Shown: positions 8,048 through 17,997, numbered from the stretch's first letter. The stretch: 64,000 nucleotides of DNA from Calditrichota bacterium (GCA_020637395.1 JACJWA010000002.1:62001-126000); one strand, 5' to 3'. Notes: a model not told the origin generated them from the letters alone. A program made the numbers and translations.

Positions 8048-9475
8048 ATGAAATCAGAAACGAGAATTCACATGCGTCTTACGTTCATGATTTGCTCATG
8101 CCTGCTGCCGATCGGTGTCTTTGCCCAAACGGCGGTGGAATGGATGCAACCCCAGCGTGGTTTCTCCATTGCTGCGGATGGTCAGCACAATGTCTTTACG
8201 GTAGATTACGACTATAATCCTGCCGGTGACATCACGCTCTCAAAACGCGACCCCTCCGGCAATCTGCTTTGGACCGCGGGGTATAATCAAACAGACAACT
8301 CAAAGTGGGAAAAGGCTACGTGGGTCGCCACGGACAACGAGGGCAACGCGCTTATTTCGGGGACGCTGATGTCCGGCTACTCAAATCCGGTGAATGCCGC
8401 AAGTATCTTGATGAAGTTCTCGCCGGACGGTGTACTGCTGTGGAGAAGGGTCTATGAGTCGAGTTTCGACGGATCGTACACGCGCAAGTGTCTGGTGGAC
8501 GACCTCAACAATGTTTACGTGCTCGGACTGGGATCGGGACCCGGAGGGTTTGTCACCAAAGTAAAGAAATTTGGTGCGAACGGAGATTCGCTCTGGAGCT
8601 ACTTCAATCAAGATGGAATCGGTGCCGGACTGAATATCAAATTCACGCCGGACGGAAACATCCTCCTCATCGGTCGTGGAACCGTCGGAAGTGTCAACGG
8701 CTTCGCGAAGCTTGACCGCGACGGCAATCACATCTGGAGCCTGCCGTTGCAATACAGTTTGACCGTTGGTGATGCTGCGGGAGATGAATGGGGCAATACC
8801 TATGTCGTAAATGGGGAGTATATCGCGAATGGCGGCACGGTTCTGCAAAAGTTGAATGCCGAAGGCACGCAGATTTGGTCCAATACCTTTCCGACGTTCT
8901 CGGGAAATCGTGTCGAGGTCGGAACTGATGGACAGCCCGTCATGTCCGGCTATCCAAGCGTAAACTCGGGTGGCGCCGCGTTTATGAAGGCTGACACGAG
9001 CGGTCAGCTTGTATGGTCCAACCTTGATGCAGATGGCGCACTTGCTCTGCTGCTGCATGCGCAGTTGCGTATGGACCGCCAGAACAACGCCTATCTTGCC
9101 GCCGGAACTTTGTTCGAGATGGCGGTCTGCAAAGTCAAATCCGACGGCACGTCCGATTGGACGATTACGACGCCGGGAAGCTACGCCAATGCTTTTGTGA
9201 TTGACGAGGATTTCAACGTCTATGTCGTCGGCGGCTACACCGTCAAGATCCGTCAGGCTCTGACTGCACCTGATGTCGTATATGCGTTTGGTGAAGACTG
9301 CCAATCCACTTTGCTCTGGGCACCCGTTGCGGGAGCAAATGTGTATGATGTCTATGTTGCGGCGGGACAGGACAGTACATGGTCTTTCCTGGGATCCACG
9401 AGTGACACGACTTGGCCCGTCGGCTGTGAAGAGTTCGGAGTGTATCGCTATCACTTGGTTGCTGCCGCGCGCTAA
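8048..9475 (+). CDS. Secreted beta-propeller protein with C-terminal Fn3-like domain
   Basis: This 475-residue protein has a signal peptide: an ATG at 8072 would begin 'MRLTFMICSCLLPIGVFAQ', and either it or 8048 could be the true start. The body is built of ~45-residue repeats with 'W'-'G'-'D' spacing ('DPSGNLLWTAGYN', 'SPDGVLLWRRVY', 'GANGDSLWSYFN'), typical of SBBP/PQQ-like propellers. The last ~80 residues look like a fibronectin III-type domain ('LLWAPVAGANVYDVYVA'). There is no PNPFN sorting domain. It resembles the protein at the left edge of the window. The ligand and role are unknown. A strong terminator follows. Confidence 0.75.
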   Translation: MKSETRIHMRLTFMICSCLLPIGVFAQTAVEWMQPQRGFSIAADGQHNVFTVDYDYNPAGDITLSKRDPSGNLLWTAGYNQTDNSKWEKATWVATDNEGNALISGTLMSGYSNPVNAASILMKFSPDGVLLWRRVYESSFDGSYTRKCLVDDLNNVYVLGLGSGPGGFVTKVKKFGANGDSLWSYFNQDGIGAGLNIKFTPDGNILLIGRGTVGSVNGFAKLDRDGNHIWSLPLQYSLTVGDAAGDEWGNTYVVNGEYIANGGTVLQKLNAEGTQIWSNTFPTFSGNRVEVGTDGQPVMSGYPSVNSGGAAFMKADTSGQLVWSNLDADGALALLLHAQLRMDRQNNAYLAAGTLFEMAVCKVKSDGTSDWTITTPGSYANAFVIDEDFNVYVVGGYTVKIRQALTAPDVVYAFGEDCQSTLLWAPVAGANVYDVYVAAGQDSTWSFLGSTSDTTWPVGCEEFGVYRYHLVAAAR

Positions 9476-9537
9476 GTTTTTTTCTTCCGCTTATTGCGGT
9501 AACGCGGCAGGTCTCGGCTGGCCGAGCAGAAAATGGT

Positions 9538-9575
9538 AGAGCCCCTGAAATGAGTGTTTCAGGGGCTCTTCTTTG
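9538..9575 (+). terminator. Intrinsic terminator after the propeller gene
   Basis: A perfect 13-bp stem (9538-9550 with 9557-9569) has a 6-base loop and is followed by TCTTTG. The rest of the 9476-9957 gap holds a small hairpin near 9510-9528 and the promoter-like sites at 9803-9831, but no gene. Confidence 0.85.
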
Positions 9576-9802
9576 TGCTGCAGAAACGGAAGCAACGATG
9601 GTGGTCGGCTTGTGTTCTCGCGGAATACGAAAATCTCCCGCCCAGTGCGGTCGAGGCAGAGGCACGGAACCCTGTTGCTCCGCCGAATACTCTGCACCAA
9701 CGAAGGTAGTCCAGCTTTTACAGATAAATGCGTTGCGCTACGGCACCCAGATGTGAAATCTTCTTCACGGCACCTAAATGCTTGAAATGTCGCAACCTCC
9801 TT

Positions 9803-9831
9803 TTGTCCTTTCCCAACGCGTATTATATTCT
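9803..9831 (+). promoter_or_regulatory. Possible sigma70-type promoter for the 9958-17905 operon
   Basis: TTGTCC (9803-9808) is followed after 17 bases by TATTCT (9826-9831). An overlapping TATATT at 9824-9829 would give a 15-base spacer. It lies about 120 bases before the first gene of the operon. The match is moderate and the region is AT-rich, so this is tentative. Confidence 0.35.
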
Positions 9832-9957
9832 ATATTCCATCCGGGAAATGAAACAATGGTCGTGATCGGCAGTTTGAACGGTGCTCTGCGAATGGTGTCT
9901 TGCGCTGCGAATGGGTTGCTACCGAAAAGCGCTTATTAGCTCTCTGGGGAAACTAAT

Positions 9958-12900
9958 GTGAAACATTGTGTCTTATTCTTAACGACTATTCTGATTTGCC
10001 TGAACACGGCTTGGGCGGACCCCATTCCGCTTCAGGTGAGGTCTCGCATCCTGGACGAAGGATCTTGTGTCAGCCTGACCTCAAGCGGCGATCGAATCGT
10101 GGTCGGTGCAGGTTCGTCCCTCCTGATTCTTGATGCAACCGATCCCAATCAATTGGTTCGTATCGGAAAAGTGCATACAGACGCCCAAATTGAAAAAGTC
10201 GTCGTCCGCGATCACCTCGCCTACCTTGCCACCAACTCCGCAGGAATGACCATTGTGGATTTCTCGGTGGAAAGCGAACCGATCGTCATTGCTCAGGTTC
10301 CGACCGCGTCGCGCGTGTTCGGTTTGACGGTCGAAGGCAACTTTGCCTACGTGGCCGAGAAGGGATACGGACTCTCCATTTATGATGTTTCAAACCCCGA
10401 AGCACCTGTATGGGTCTCCGGCGTGCAAATGTTTGAAGAAGACTTGCCGGAACAAGGTGCGTGGACGGTCAAAGTGTCCGGCGAGCGAGCCTATCTTGTG
10501 GATTTGCACGGGCTGAGTATCATCAACATCGAGAATCCCGAGCAGCCATTTCTTGTGTACCGCCGCGTTGGGTCGGCCTACGACGTGGAGATTCAGGATA
10601 ACATTGCCTTTCTGGTCACCGAGGCTTCAAATAGTCTGATTGCGTTTGATATCAGCGACCCCGATACGCTGATTGCTTTGGGAACTGTGGGAGTTCTCGG
10701 ACCAGCGCTGCACGTTACAGTACAGAACGACACGGCCTATGTCGGCGGCGAGCAAAACGGACTGACCGTCGTGGATGTTCGCGATCCGCACAACATGTCT
10801 CAAATCGCGCGCTTCGATCCGCCCGGCGAAGAACTGGACATTCACGGAACTTGTGTCTTAGGCCACACATGCTACTTCGCGACAATCAATCAAGGCGTCT
10901 ACTCGTTTCCGATTTCCGGTCTGCCGTCCGTCAACGCGGTTCGTTGCTACGCAGCAGGACATGTGACACAGCGCCTGGATGCGGAGCGGGGAAGAGTGTT
11001 TGTGGCAGATTACTATCTTGGTTTTACTGAAGTGGATATCTCTGATCCTGAACCGCGCGAGTGGAACCACACTTGGCACCCCGGTCCGCAATACACGTAT
11101 GGAAACGGCGTCGCCCTCTACCGACAAGGCGAAACTCTCTATGCCATCACAGCGGATAACGACGGCGGTATGCGCATTCTGGATGTGACGGACCGCGACA
11201 ACCACTCGCTGATCTATCAGCAGAGTTTCTCGCACGCATATGATGTGCTGATCAAGGACGATTTCGCCTATGTCGGTGCCGCAGGCCAAACCAGAATCTA
11301 CGACCTTTCGACACTGCCTCCCCAGGGAGTTACGGCGATAGTCTACGGCAACGGCGAGCACCGCAATCTTGCTGCGACAGAGAACTACCTGTTGATCGCC
11401 CGCGGCCCATCCGGTCTGAGCATCTTCGACGTGTCCGATCCCCATTCGCCCGCCTTTGTGGCATCTATGTCTCCGGGAGGCGAAGTTCAGGATGTAGCCG
11501 CGCGGGGAGACTATGCCTACCTTGCGCTACGGGAGAATGGACTTGCTGTCTATGACATCTCACAAGTGCCGCCGATCGAAGTTGCTCATCTGACTTTGGA
11601 AGGGCTTGCAGGCTCAGTAACGCTGGAAGACGAGTTGCTATTTGTCGGCGCTGAGAACACAGGAATTCATGTGTTCAGTGTGGCGAGACCGGATTCAATC
11701 TTCGAAGTTGCCTACTCGGACGACTACAACTTCTTCGGGTACGTTGAGATTGCCGATCTCTCCACGGAACAATTCACGGAGAAGATTGCTTGTGTCTCAA
11801 GTTACTTTGCCGGACTGTCGCTGTTTGATGTGACCGGGCTCTTCGACTCCACCCGGACGTCGCTTGTCGTCGCCGGCGGTGGAAATGAGCCTGCAAACTT
11901 TGTCTATTTCATTCGCAACACAAACCCCTCGGCAAACTATGCGCATTCCGCGCTCTCAAAGGCGCGCAGATACGGACAAAAGGTTCTGTATCAAAACCCG
12001 CAGCAATGGCAGGACCTCAACGGCAACAATCAGGATGATCGTATTGTCTCGTCGTCCGAGATGACGGCATCCGCTCTGCGCGAGCAGATTCTCCGGCTCG
12101 AGGATTCGAGAGATTCAGATCACCCAAACGTGATTTATCTGTCGGGGCACGGGCATGTCAACGAATTCGATATCAACGGCGATCCAACGCAGAATGTGTC
12201 CGCCGACTCGCTCGGAAGCTGGATTGATCAAGCGGCTCTGGATGTCGAGACGCCGCTCGTTATGGTGATTGAAGCATGCAACGCGGGGTCGCTGGTCGAA
12301 GAACTCAGCGTGGGCCGCAGCAATCGCGTCCTGATTGTCTCCGGTCGTGCCGATGAGACGTGCAGCTTTGTTTCCGGAAAGAGTTTCTCGACTGAGTTTT
12401 GGTATTGGATTCAACAGGGGCAAAGCGTTAGCCTCGCGTTTGACAGCGCAAAAGCCTGGACGCAGGATGCATTCCCCGATCAGAATCCGGGACTCGATGC
12501 CAATGGAAACGGCGAGTTCAACGAACCCGCCGACTATACGATTGCGTCGGATCTGTTTATCGGTGGTGAGGTCACCGACGGCGCAACGCTGCCGGTGATT
12601 CTGGATTCCACCGGTCACGTTTATTCGCAGGGCGATTCGGTCGAACTGGCGACTATTTGCAATGCGGCGTTTGAGAATGTCTGGTATCGCGTCTATCCAT
12701 ACGGCGGAACGCCAAATCCCGAAGCGGCGTGGTGGGGCACGATGAATGCCGGACTGGGATTTCACTACACCGGACTCTTAACAGGACTGACGGACTATGC
12801 GGGACAAAACTTTGTGGTCGAAATCAACGGACTGGATGACTATGTCCGCTTTGCTTTGCCGCGCACGCTGATCCTTCATGTCGGACAGACGGGAGTATCC

Positions 12901-13191
12901 TTGCCGCCCGTTCCCGAGTCCTTCTCGTTTGAGACGTTTCCGAATCCATTCAATTCAAGCGCGTCGCTCCGGTTCAGTTTGTCTGTGCGCACAAAAGTCG
13001 CGCTGGATATCTGGAACATCCTCGGTCAGAAAGTCGCGATGATTGCAGACGAAGCCTTCGAGCCGGGCGTGCACGTGATTCAATGGGCTGGTACCAATGA
13101 TCAAGGTGTCGCGCTGCCGTCAGGAATGTATTTCGTTAGAATGCGCGCGGGAGATCACATGCAAGTCAAGAAAATGCTGCTGCTCAGATAG
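9958..13191 (+). CDS. Secreted LVIVD-propeller protein with legumain-like (C13, clan CD) peptidase domain and sorting domain
   Basis: 1077 residues starting with GTG at 9958 after GGGGAAA; residues 1-20 are a signal peptide. Residues ~25-620 are many ~45-residue LVIVD-type propeller blades ('LSIYDVSNPEAPVWV', 'GLTVVDVRDPHNM'). Residues ~635-860 resemble bacterial legumain-type Cys peptidases: His731 in 'LSGHGH', Cys774 in 'EACNAGS', then 'SGRADETCSF' and 'SFSTEFWYW', the usual clan CD dyad order and spacing. Residues ~985-1077 are a type A sorting domain ('FPNPFNSSASLRF', end 'KKMLLLR'). It should be a cell-surface or released peptidase. It leads an operon with a sensor kinase six bases downstream, which suggests a sensing or processing role. 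Activity and cleavage target are inferred only. Confidence 0.8.
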   Translation: MKHCVLFLTTILICLNTAWADPIPLQVRSRILDEGSCVSLTSSGDRIVVGAGSSLLILDATDPNQLVRIGKVHTDAQIEKVVVRDHLAYLATNSAGMTIVDFSVESEPIVIAQVPTASRVFGLTVEGNFAYVAEKGYGLSIYDVSNPEAPVWVSGVQMFEEDLPEQGAWTVKVSGERAYLVDLHGLSIINIENPEQPFLVYRRVGSAYDVEIQDNIAFLVTEASNSLIAFDISDPDTLIALGTVGVLGPALHVTVQNDTAYVGGEQNGLTVVDVRDPHNMSQIARFDPPGEELDIHGTCVLGHTCYFATINQGVYSFPISGLPSVNAVRCYAAGHVTQRLDAERGRVFVADYYLGFTEVDISDPEPREWNHTWHPGPQYTYGNGVALYRQGETLYAITADNDGGMRILDVTDRDNHSLIYQQSFSHAYDVLIKDDFAYVGAAGQTRIYDLSTLPPQGVTAIVYGNGEHRNLAATENYLLIARGPSGLSIFDVSDPHSPAFVASMSPGGEVQDVAARGDYAYLALRENGLAVYDISQVPPIEVAHLTLEGLAGSVTLEDELLFVGAENTGIHVFSVARPDSIFEVAYSDDYNFFGYVEIADLSTEQFTEKIACVSSYFAGLSLFDVTGLFDSTRTSLVVAGGGNEPANFVYFIRNTNPSANYAHSALSKARRYGQKVLYQNPQQWQDLNGNNQDDRIVSSSEMTASALREQILRLEDSRDSDHPNVIYLSGHGHVNEFDINGDPTQNVSADSLGSWIDQAALDVETPLVMVIEACNAGSLVEELSVGRSNRVLIVSGRADETCSFVSGKSFSTEFWYWIQQGQSVSLAFDSAKAWTQDAFPDQNPGLDANGNGEFNEPADYTIASDLFIGGEVTDGATLPVILDSTGHVYSQGDSVELATICNAAFENVWYRVYPYGGTPNPEAAWWGTMNAGLGFHYTGLLTGLTDYAGQNFVVEINGLDDYVRFALPRTLILHVGQTGVSLPPVPESFSFETFPNPFNSSASLRFSLSVRTKVALDIWNILGQKVAMIADEAFEPGVHVIQWAGTNDQGVALPSGMYFVRMRAGDHMQVKKMLLLR

Positions 13192-13197
13192 CGCCTC

Positions 13198-16100
13198 ATG
13201 AGAGTTCGTGTTACAGGGAGACAACTCGGATTGGTGCTCGCACTGCAAGTGATGTGTTGGTCACATCGCGCGGCTGCGAGCACTTTCGACGTTTATGGCA
13301 CCGATGCCGGCCTTTCCCAATCCACGGTGCACTGCGTCATGCAGGATTCCCGGGGCTATCTCTGGATAGGCACGGATGATGGACTGAACCGCTATGACGG
13401 CACGGATTTCACTCAGTACTACAGCGATCCGTCCGACACGCTCACGCTTTCCAACAACGGAGTGTGGTCGTTGCTCGAAGACCGCGACGGAAACATCTGG
13501 ATCGGCACGCAGAAGTCCGGGCTCAATCGTTTGGATCGTTCAACCGGGCGTGTCGAGCAGGTGCTGGACAGCACGACGCAATCCGAGCTGCACGGAGATG
13601 CTGTGATTGCGTTGCTTGAAACCAGCGATGGCAACATCTGGGCGGGTTCAACCACGTCGGGCATCATCCTCTATTCGCCGAAGACGCGAGAGGCGCGGAA
13701 TCTCAGCGTGAAGAGTGGAACGCTCCTGTCCGATCAGATCCGCTGTCTTGCCGAGTGGGAGGGAGGCAAGCTGCTGGTAGGAACGTCCAATGCCGGACTC
13801 ATGGTACTGGATCCCAAGACTAACACCACCCTTCCGATCCGTCACGATGCAGCAGGGGACGCGTTCCGCAAAGTGCAGGGCATTCAAATTGATTCGCTGG
13901 GAACAATCTGGGTGGCCACGCTTGACATGGGTGTCCTGAGTGGAGTGATCACGAGGCGCGGCGATGAGTATCAGAGCTTCTTCCACAGAGTAAATGAGAT
14001 CAGTAGTGGTCGGATCCGTGCGATCACCGTGGACCGCAACCAGAAAGTCTGGGCGGCGTCGGCAAGTGAAGGGCTGTTCCGCTATGATCCGGTGACTTCG
14101 TCCGCGATGCAACTGTTGAAAAACGGTCAGGCGAAGAACTCGCTGCCCGAAAACGCTCTGCTGTGTCTCACTGTGGACAGGCTTGGTGACTTGTGGATCG
14201 GCACATGGAGCTCGGGACTTGCGCGGCTGCAGCTTCGCTACACTCCGTTTCATGTGGCCGAGATCGCCGGTCCGGGTGCTTCGGCAGACGAGACTCCGGC
14301 TATCCTTTCCGTGCTCGAGCTGCCTGACGGTGAGATATTGGTCGGATCCGTCGGGCAGGGGCTCTATCGTAGTTCAGGTTCAGGGAACACGTCTGACGCC
14401 TGGAGGAAACTCTCTGCCCCAGAGCTGAATGACGCCACGATCGCGACCATCGCGCCCATCGCGGATGACCGCTTGCTGCTTGGAACATACGGCGCTGGAG
14501 CGTATTGGCTGAATCCGCGCACCGAGGCCGTACAGAGCATCGAGCTTCCTGACTCACTCGGGATCACAAGCATCCTCTGCAGCTGTCTTGATCACACGGG
14601 CGCCGTGTGGTTCGGCACGGTCAATCAAGGTGTGATTTGCTTGAATAGTGAAGGCAAGGTGCTCGCCCATCTTAACAAGAACTCATCCCCGATGTCGCTC
14701 AGCAATGGCATCATCTACACGCTTTTCGAAGACAGCGAGGGCAGCCTGTGGATCGGTACCTTGGACGGGTTGGATCAGCTATCGCGAGACAGAAAGAGTC
14801 TCAAAAGCTTTACCTACAGCCGCTCCACTCCCAATACAATCCCGAACAACGAAATTCGCGCTTTGAGCGAAGACGCGAACGGCAATCTATGGATCGGCAC
14901 ATCGAACGGACTCGCGCGGCTCTCGGAGGATCGCGAAACGATCTCACGGTATACGCAAAACTCCGGACTCGCAAACAACGTGATCTATGGCCTGCTTGTG
15001 GATAAGGGGAATGATGTTTGGGTGAGCACAAATCGCGGATTGTCTGTTGTCCGTACCGACGGATCGAGCGTGGACAATTTCTACGCGTGGGACGGTCTTC
15101 CTCCGGGTGAGTTCAATCAGGCGGCATGCGCAAAACTTCGCTCCGGAGTTCTGGCCTTCGGCGGTTCCAGCTTCTTCTTGACCTTTGAGCCGGACAGCGC
15201 GCGGCCTCTGCGTGTGCCGGTGGTCGTCACGGCGGTTCGCGACTACTCGACCGGTGAATATCTTGCGCGTGAGCCTGCGGCAGATGCGTCTCTTGTGCTT
15301 GATGTATCGCACAAGAGCATCTCCATCGAGTACAGCGCCGTCGAATTCTACGGCGGCGTGCTGCGCGGATTCGAACACCGCATGACTCCGATCACGACCC
15401 AATGGATCAGAAATGCCTCCGGGAATTCCGCTGCCTTCACAAACCTTGACCCCGGTTCTTATGTGTTTGCCGTCAAACGTGATGGCAGCGATTCTCTGGA
15501 TGCCACTCACCTCCACATCGTGATTGAACCACCCTGGTGGCAGACGCGCGCGGCGGTCATGTTCTGGGTGTTCACCGGAATCTGCTTGAGTATCGCGGTC
15601 ATGCTGGTCGTCGCACGTGCCGCCAAGAGAAGAGAACAGAAGCGCGTCGAAACCGAGATCTTCCGCACGCACTTTCTGGATGCCCTGAGTATCTTCGGGC
15701 ACCGGCAGGTTGTGAAGATGGCCTTCAACAGGCTGGAATGGGCGGCCAAACGTCTCTCTGACGACGAAGACAGCGCCGCACCCGGAAACTTCTCAAAGGA
15801 AGTCACCGCGTTTCGCAATGAGATCGCTCCCAAGGTCGAGGACCTGCTAAGTAAACTGCAACTGGCAAACTTGCCGCGCGAGTTGGAGCACGAGTTCCGA
15901 GGAGCGGCGACGGACGTGAATACCATTGTGCGAAGCCTGGAGCAGAACGGGCCTGCGGTACCTGCCGAGCGCGAGGCGGTTCAGCTTGCCGCGTCCATAA
16001 ACAGACTCAAGAATGCCAACGAGAGCATACTGGAGTACCTGAAGACAATCTATCCAACCGATCTCTCCGCAGTGGTAAACACGGTCATCGGTCAGAAACA

Positions 16101-16512
16101 CTCGGTGTTTGACGGAAACGAAATCTCCGTGCAAGTTGCCCTGCATCGGAGCGTGCATTGTCTTATTGATCGCAGTGAGTTGGCAGCCGTTTTGGACGAT
16201 CTGATCAGCAACGCGGTGGACGCGATGCGGACAGCTCCGAACAAGGTGCTGAGCATCTATTCAGCGCCCTATCTTGATGACCAGGTCCTCCTGTATGTTC
16301 AAGATTCGGGAATAGGGATTCCCGAGGACAAGTGGGACACGATCTTCGAACTGGGCTACACAACAAAACAAACCGGAACCGGATTCGGACTCTACAACGC
16401 GCGAAAGACTCTGCACAGGTATCAAGGCGAGTTGACCATTGATGCATCTGTTCCCGGCACAGGAACAACATTGAAGCTGCGGCTCTATCTAACCGAAGAA
16501 AGACATGACTAG
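13198..16512 (+). CDS. Propeller-type sensor histidine kinase (reg_prop, Y_Y_Y, HATPase)
   Basis: 1104 residues. After a signal peptide come about 12-14 two-component-regulator propeller blades ('DSRGYLWIGTDDGLNRYDG', 'DRDGNIWIGTQKSG'), forming two periplasmic propellers as in hybrid polysaccharide sensors. A Y_Y_Y-like domain (~690-780) and one TM helix (~784-806) follow. The kinase ATPase domain is clear: N box 'DLISNAVDAM' near 1002, G1 'DSGIGIP' near 1036, G2 'GTGFGLY' near 1061. No ordinary H box with HE or HD is seen; the best candidate phospho-acceptor is His835 in 'IFGHRQ'. Unlike hybrid sensors the receiver is separate, in the next gene, which overlaps by eight bases. The ligand is unknown. 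Confidence 0.85.
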   Translation: MRVRVTGRQLGLVLALQVMCWSHRAAASTFDVYGTDAGLSQSTVHCVMQDSRGYLWIGTDDGLNRYDGTDFTQYYSDPSDTLTLSNNGVWSLLEDRDGNIWIGTQKSGLNRLDRSTGRVEQVLDSTTQSELHGDAVIALLETSDGNIWAGSTTSGIILYSPKTREARNLSVKSGTLLSDQIRCLAEWEGGKLLVGTSNAGLMVLDPKTNTTLPIRHDAAGDAFRKVQGIQIDSLGTIWVATLDMGVLSGVITRRGDEYQSFFHRVNEISSGRIRAITVDRNQKVWAASASEGLFRYDPVTSSAMQLLKNGQAKNSLPENALLCLTVDRLGDLWIGTWSSGLARLQLRYTPFHVAEIAGPGASADETPAILSVLELPDGEILVGSVGQGLYRSSGSGNTSDAWRKLSAPELNDATIATIAPIADDRLLLGTYGAGAYWLNPRTEAVQSIELPDSLGITSILCSCLDHTGAVWFGTVNQGVICLNSEGKVLAHLNKNSSPMSLSNGIIYTLFEDSEGSLWIGTLDGLDQLSRDRKSLKSFTYSRSTPNTIPNNEIRALSEDANGNLWIGTSNGLARLSEDRETISRYTQNSGLANNVIYGLLVDKGNDVWVSTNRGLSVVRTDGSSVDNFYAWDGLPPGEFNQAACAKLRSGVLAFGGSSFFLTFEPDSARPLRVPVVVTAVRDYSTGEYLAREPAADASLVLDVSHKSISIEYSAVEFYGGVLRGFEHRMTPITTQWIRNASGNSAAFTNLDPGSYVFAVKRDGSDSLDATHLHIVIEPPWWQTRAAVMFWVFTGICLSIAVMLVVARAAKRREQKRVETEIFRTHFLDALSIFGHRQVVKMAFNRLEWAAKRLSDDEDSAAPGNFSKEVTAFRNEIAPKVEDLLSKLQLANLPRELEHEFRGAATDVNTIVRSLEQNGPAVPAEREAVQLAASINRLKNANESILEYLKTIYPTDLSAVVNTVIGQKHSVFDGNEISVQVALHRSVHCLIDRSELAAVLDDLISNAVDAMRTAPNKVLSIYSAPYLDDQVLLYVQDSGIGIPEDKWDTIFELGYTTKQTGTGFGLYNARKTLHRYQGELTIDASVPGTGTTLKLRLYLTEERHD

Positions 16513-17905
16513 CACGCAGAAGCCAAGCGTTCTCATCGTTGACGACGAAAAGGAACCTGTTACCATATTTCTGGACTTTCTTGGAGAGGACTACGAGTGC
16601 TTCGTCTCGAACACGTCAACCGATGCGATGAAGCGAATTGAGGAAAGATCGTGGGATCTGATTTTCCTTGACCAGCATCTCGGGCACGGCATGAGCGGCC
16701 TCGACATTTTGGACAAGCTCCGCGAGGCGAAGCTTGACACCCCTGTCATCATGATTTCGCAGTTTGCCAAGGCGAGCCTTGTGCGTGATGCGTGGAAACG
16801 CGGCGCGACGGATTTTATCGGGAAAATGCCGTCGCGCGCGGAACTTCTTTCGGCGGTCGAGCACAGCTTGCGGACAGTCAAGCGCGATCGCGCGAGCCTG
16901 ATGCTCAAAAAGGAGGTGCGTTCGCTTAGCGCGGTTGGTCCCTCCGATGAGCAATGGCTGTTGACCGGATCAACCGTTGCTGTCAAGCGAGTCAACGACG
17001 AAGTCCGCAGAATCGCCAAGTCTGAGCTCAAAGTTCTGATTCTTGGAGAAAGCGGCACGGGAAAAGACCGCGTAGCACGAGCGATTCACGAATTGAGTGA
17101 CCGCAAGGACGGACCATTTGTGGCCTACAACTGCGCGACGGCAAACCCGCAGTTGGTGGAATCCGAGCTTCGCGGTCATGTTAAGAACGCTTTCAACAAT
17201 GCGGAGCACAAGAAGGGGCTCTTTGAAGACGCCAACAGCGGCACGATGTTCCTGGATGAAATCGGCTGTCTGCCTGCGAGTCTCCAGGCCGTTCTGTTAA
17301 GGTTGATCGAGGAAAAGAAGTTCCGCAGACTCGGCGGCAACACGGAAATCTATAGTGACTTCAGATTGCTCTGCGCGACAAACTCCAACCTTGAAGAGAT
17401 GATTCGCAAGGGAGAATTCCGCGAAGACCTGTATCAGCGCCTGCATGTGGCCACAATTGTCACGCCTCCACTGAGAGACCGAAAGCCGGATATTCCCGAA
17501 CTTGCTTCGAACATCACGCGGCAGTTGTGCAAGAACACGACCGCACCGGTTTTGTCGAACGAGGTCCTCACCGTTTTGCAGGAGAACTCCTGGAGCGGAA
17601 ATGTGCGTCAGCTTAGGAATGCGCTTGAGTACGCGTGCAGTGTTTGCAAGGATGGCCAAATCGAGGTCGGCGATCTGCCTGCGTGGGTGAGCCTGACCGC
17701 GCGCCCCTCGCCCTATCGAGAAGCCAAAGAAGAATGGCTAACGAGATTTGACCGGGACTACTGGAGTTCGTTGCTCGACCGCTGCGGAGGAAACAAAACC
17801 GAAATGGAACGCGTCTCGGGAATCTCGCGGCAAATGATCTACAAAATCCTGCGAAAACTGAACCTTGAAAGCGGCCGCGAGGGCGAGCACGAAGAGACCG
17901 AATAG
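16505..17905 (+). CDS. NtrC-family response regulator lacking the GAFTGA sigma54-contact motif
   Basis: 466 residues. The receiver domain (1-120) has acid pocket Asp13/Asp14, phospho-acceptor Asp56 in 'IFLDQH' and Lys107. The AAA+ domain (~150-390) has Walker A 'GESGTGKD' (181-188), Walker B 'GTMFLDEIG' (246-254) and 'FRRLGG'. The C-terminal Fis-type helix-turn-helix contains 'GGNKTEMERVSGISRQMIY'. At 228-233, where family members carry GAFTGA, the sequence is NAFNNA, so productive sigma54 contact is unlikely. Family members without this motif generally work with sigma70 or as repressors. It overlaps the sensor gene by eight bases, so the two form a translationally coupled pair. A hairpin terminator follows. 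Confidence 0.88.
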   Translation: MTSTQKPSVLIVDDEKEPVTIFLDFLGEDYECFVSNTSTDAMKRIEERSWDLIFLDQHLGHGMSGLDILDKLREAKLDTPVIMISQFAKASLVRDAWKRGATDFIGKMPSRAELLSAVEHSLRTVKRDRASLMLKKEVRSLSAVGPSDEQWLLTGSTVAVKRVNDEVRRIAKSELKVLILGESGTGKDRVARAIHELSDRKDGPFVAYNCATANPQLVESELRGHVKNAFNNAEHKKGLFEDANSGTMFLDEIGCLPASLQAVLLRLIEEKKFRRLGGNTEIYSDFRLLCATNSNLEEMIRKGEFREDLYQRLHVATIVTPPLRDRKPDIPELASNITRQLCKNTTAPVLSNEVLTVLQENSWSGNVRQLRNALEYACSVCKDGQIEVGDLPAWVSLTARPSPYREAKEEWLTRFDRDYWSSLLDRCGGNKTEMERVSGISRQMIYKILRKLNLESGREGEHEETE

Positions 17906-17997
17906 GCCCGAAATCCGAGTCAAAGAGTGTAAACTTCTTTTTACACCGCTAAGCAAAGGAATCTCCTACACTTCAAGAATCTGGTTCGACACAGTGT

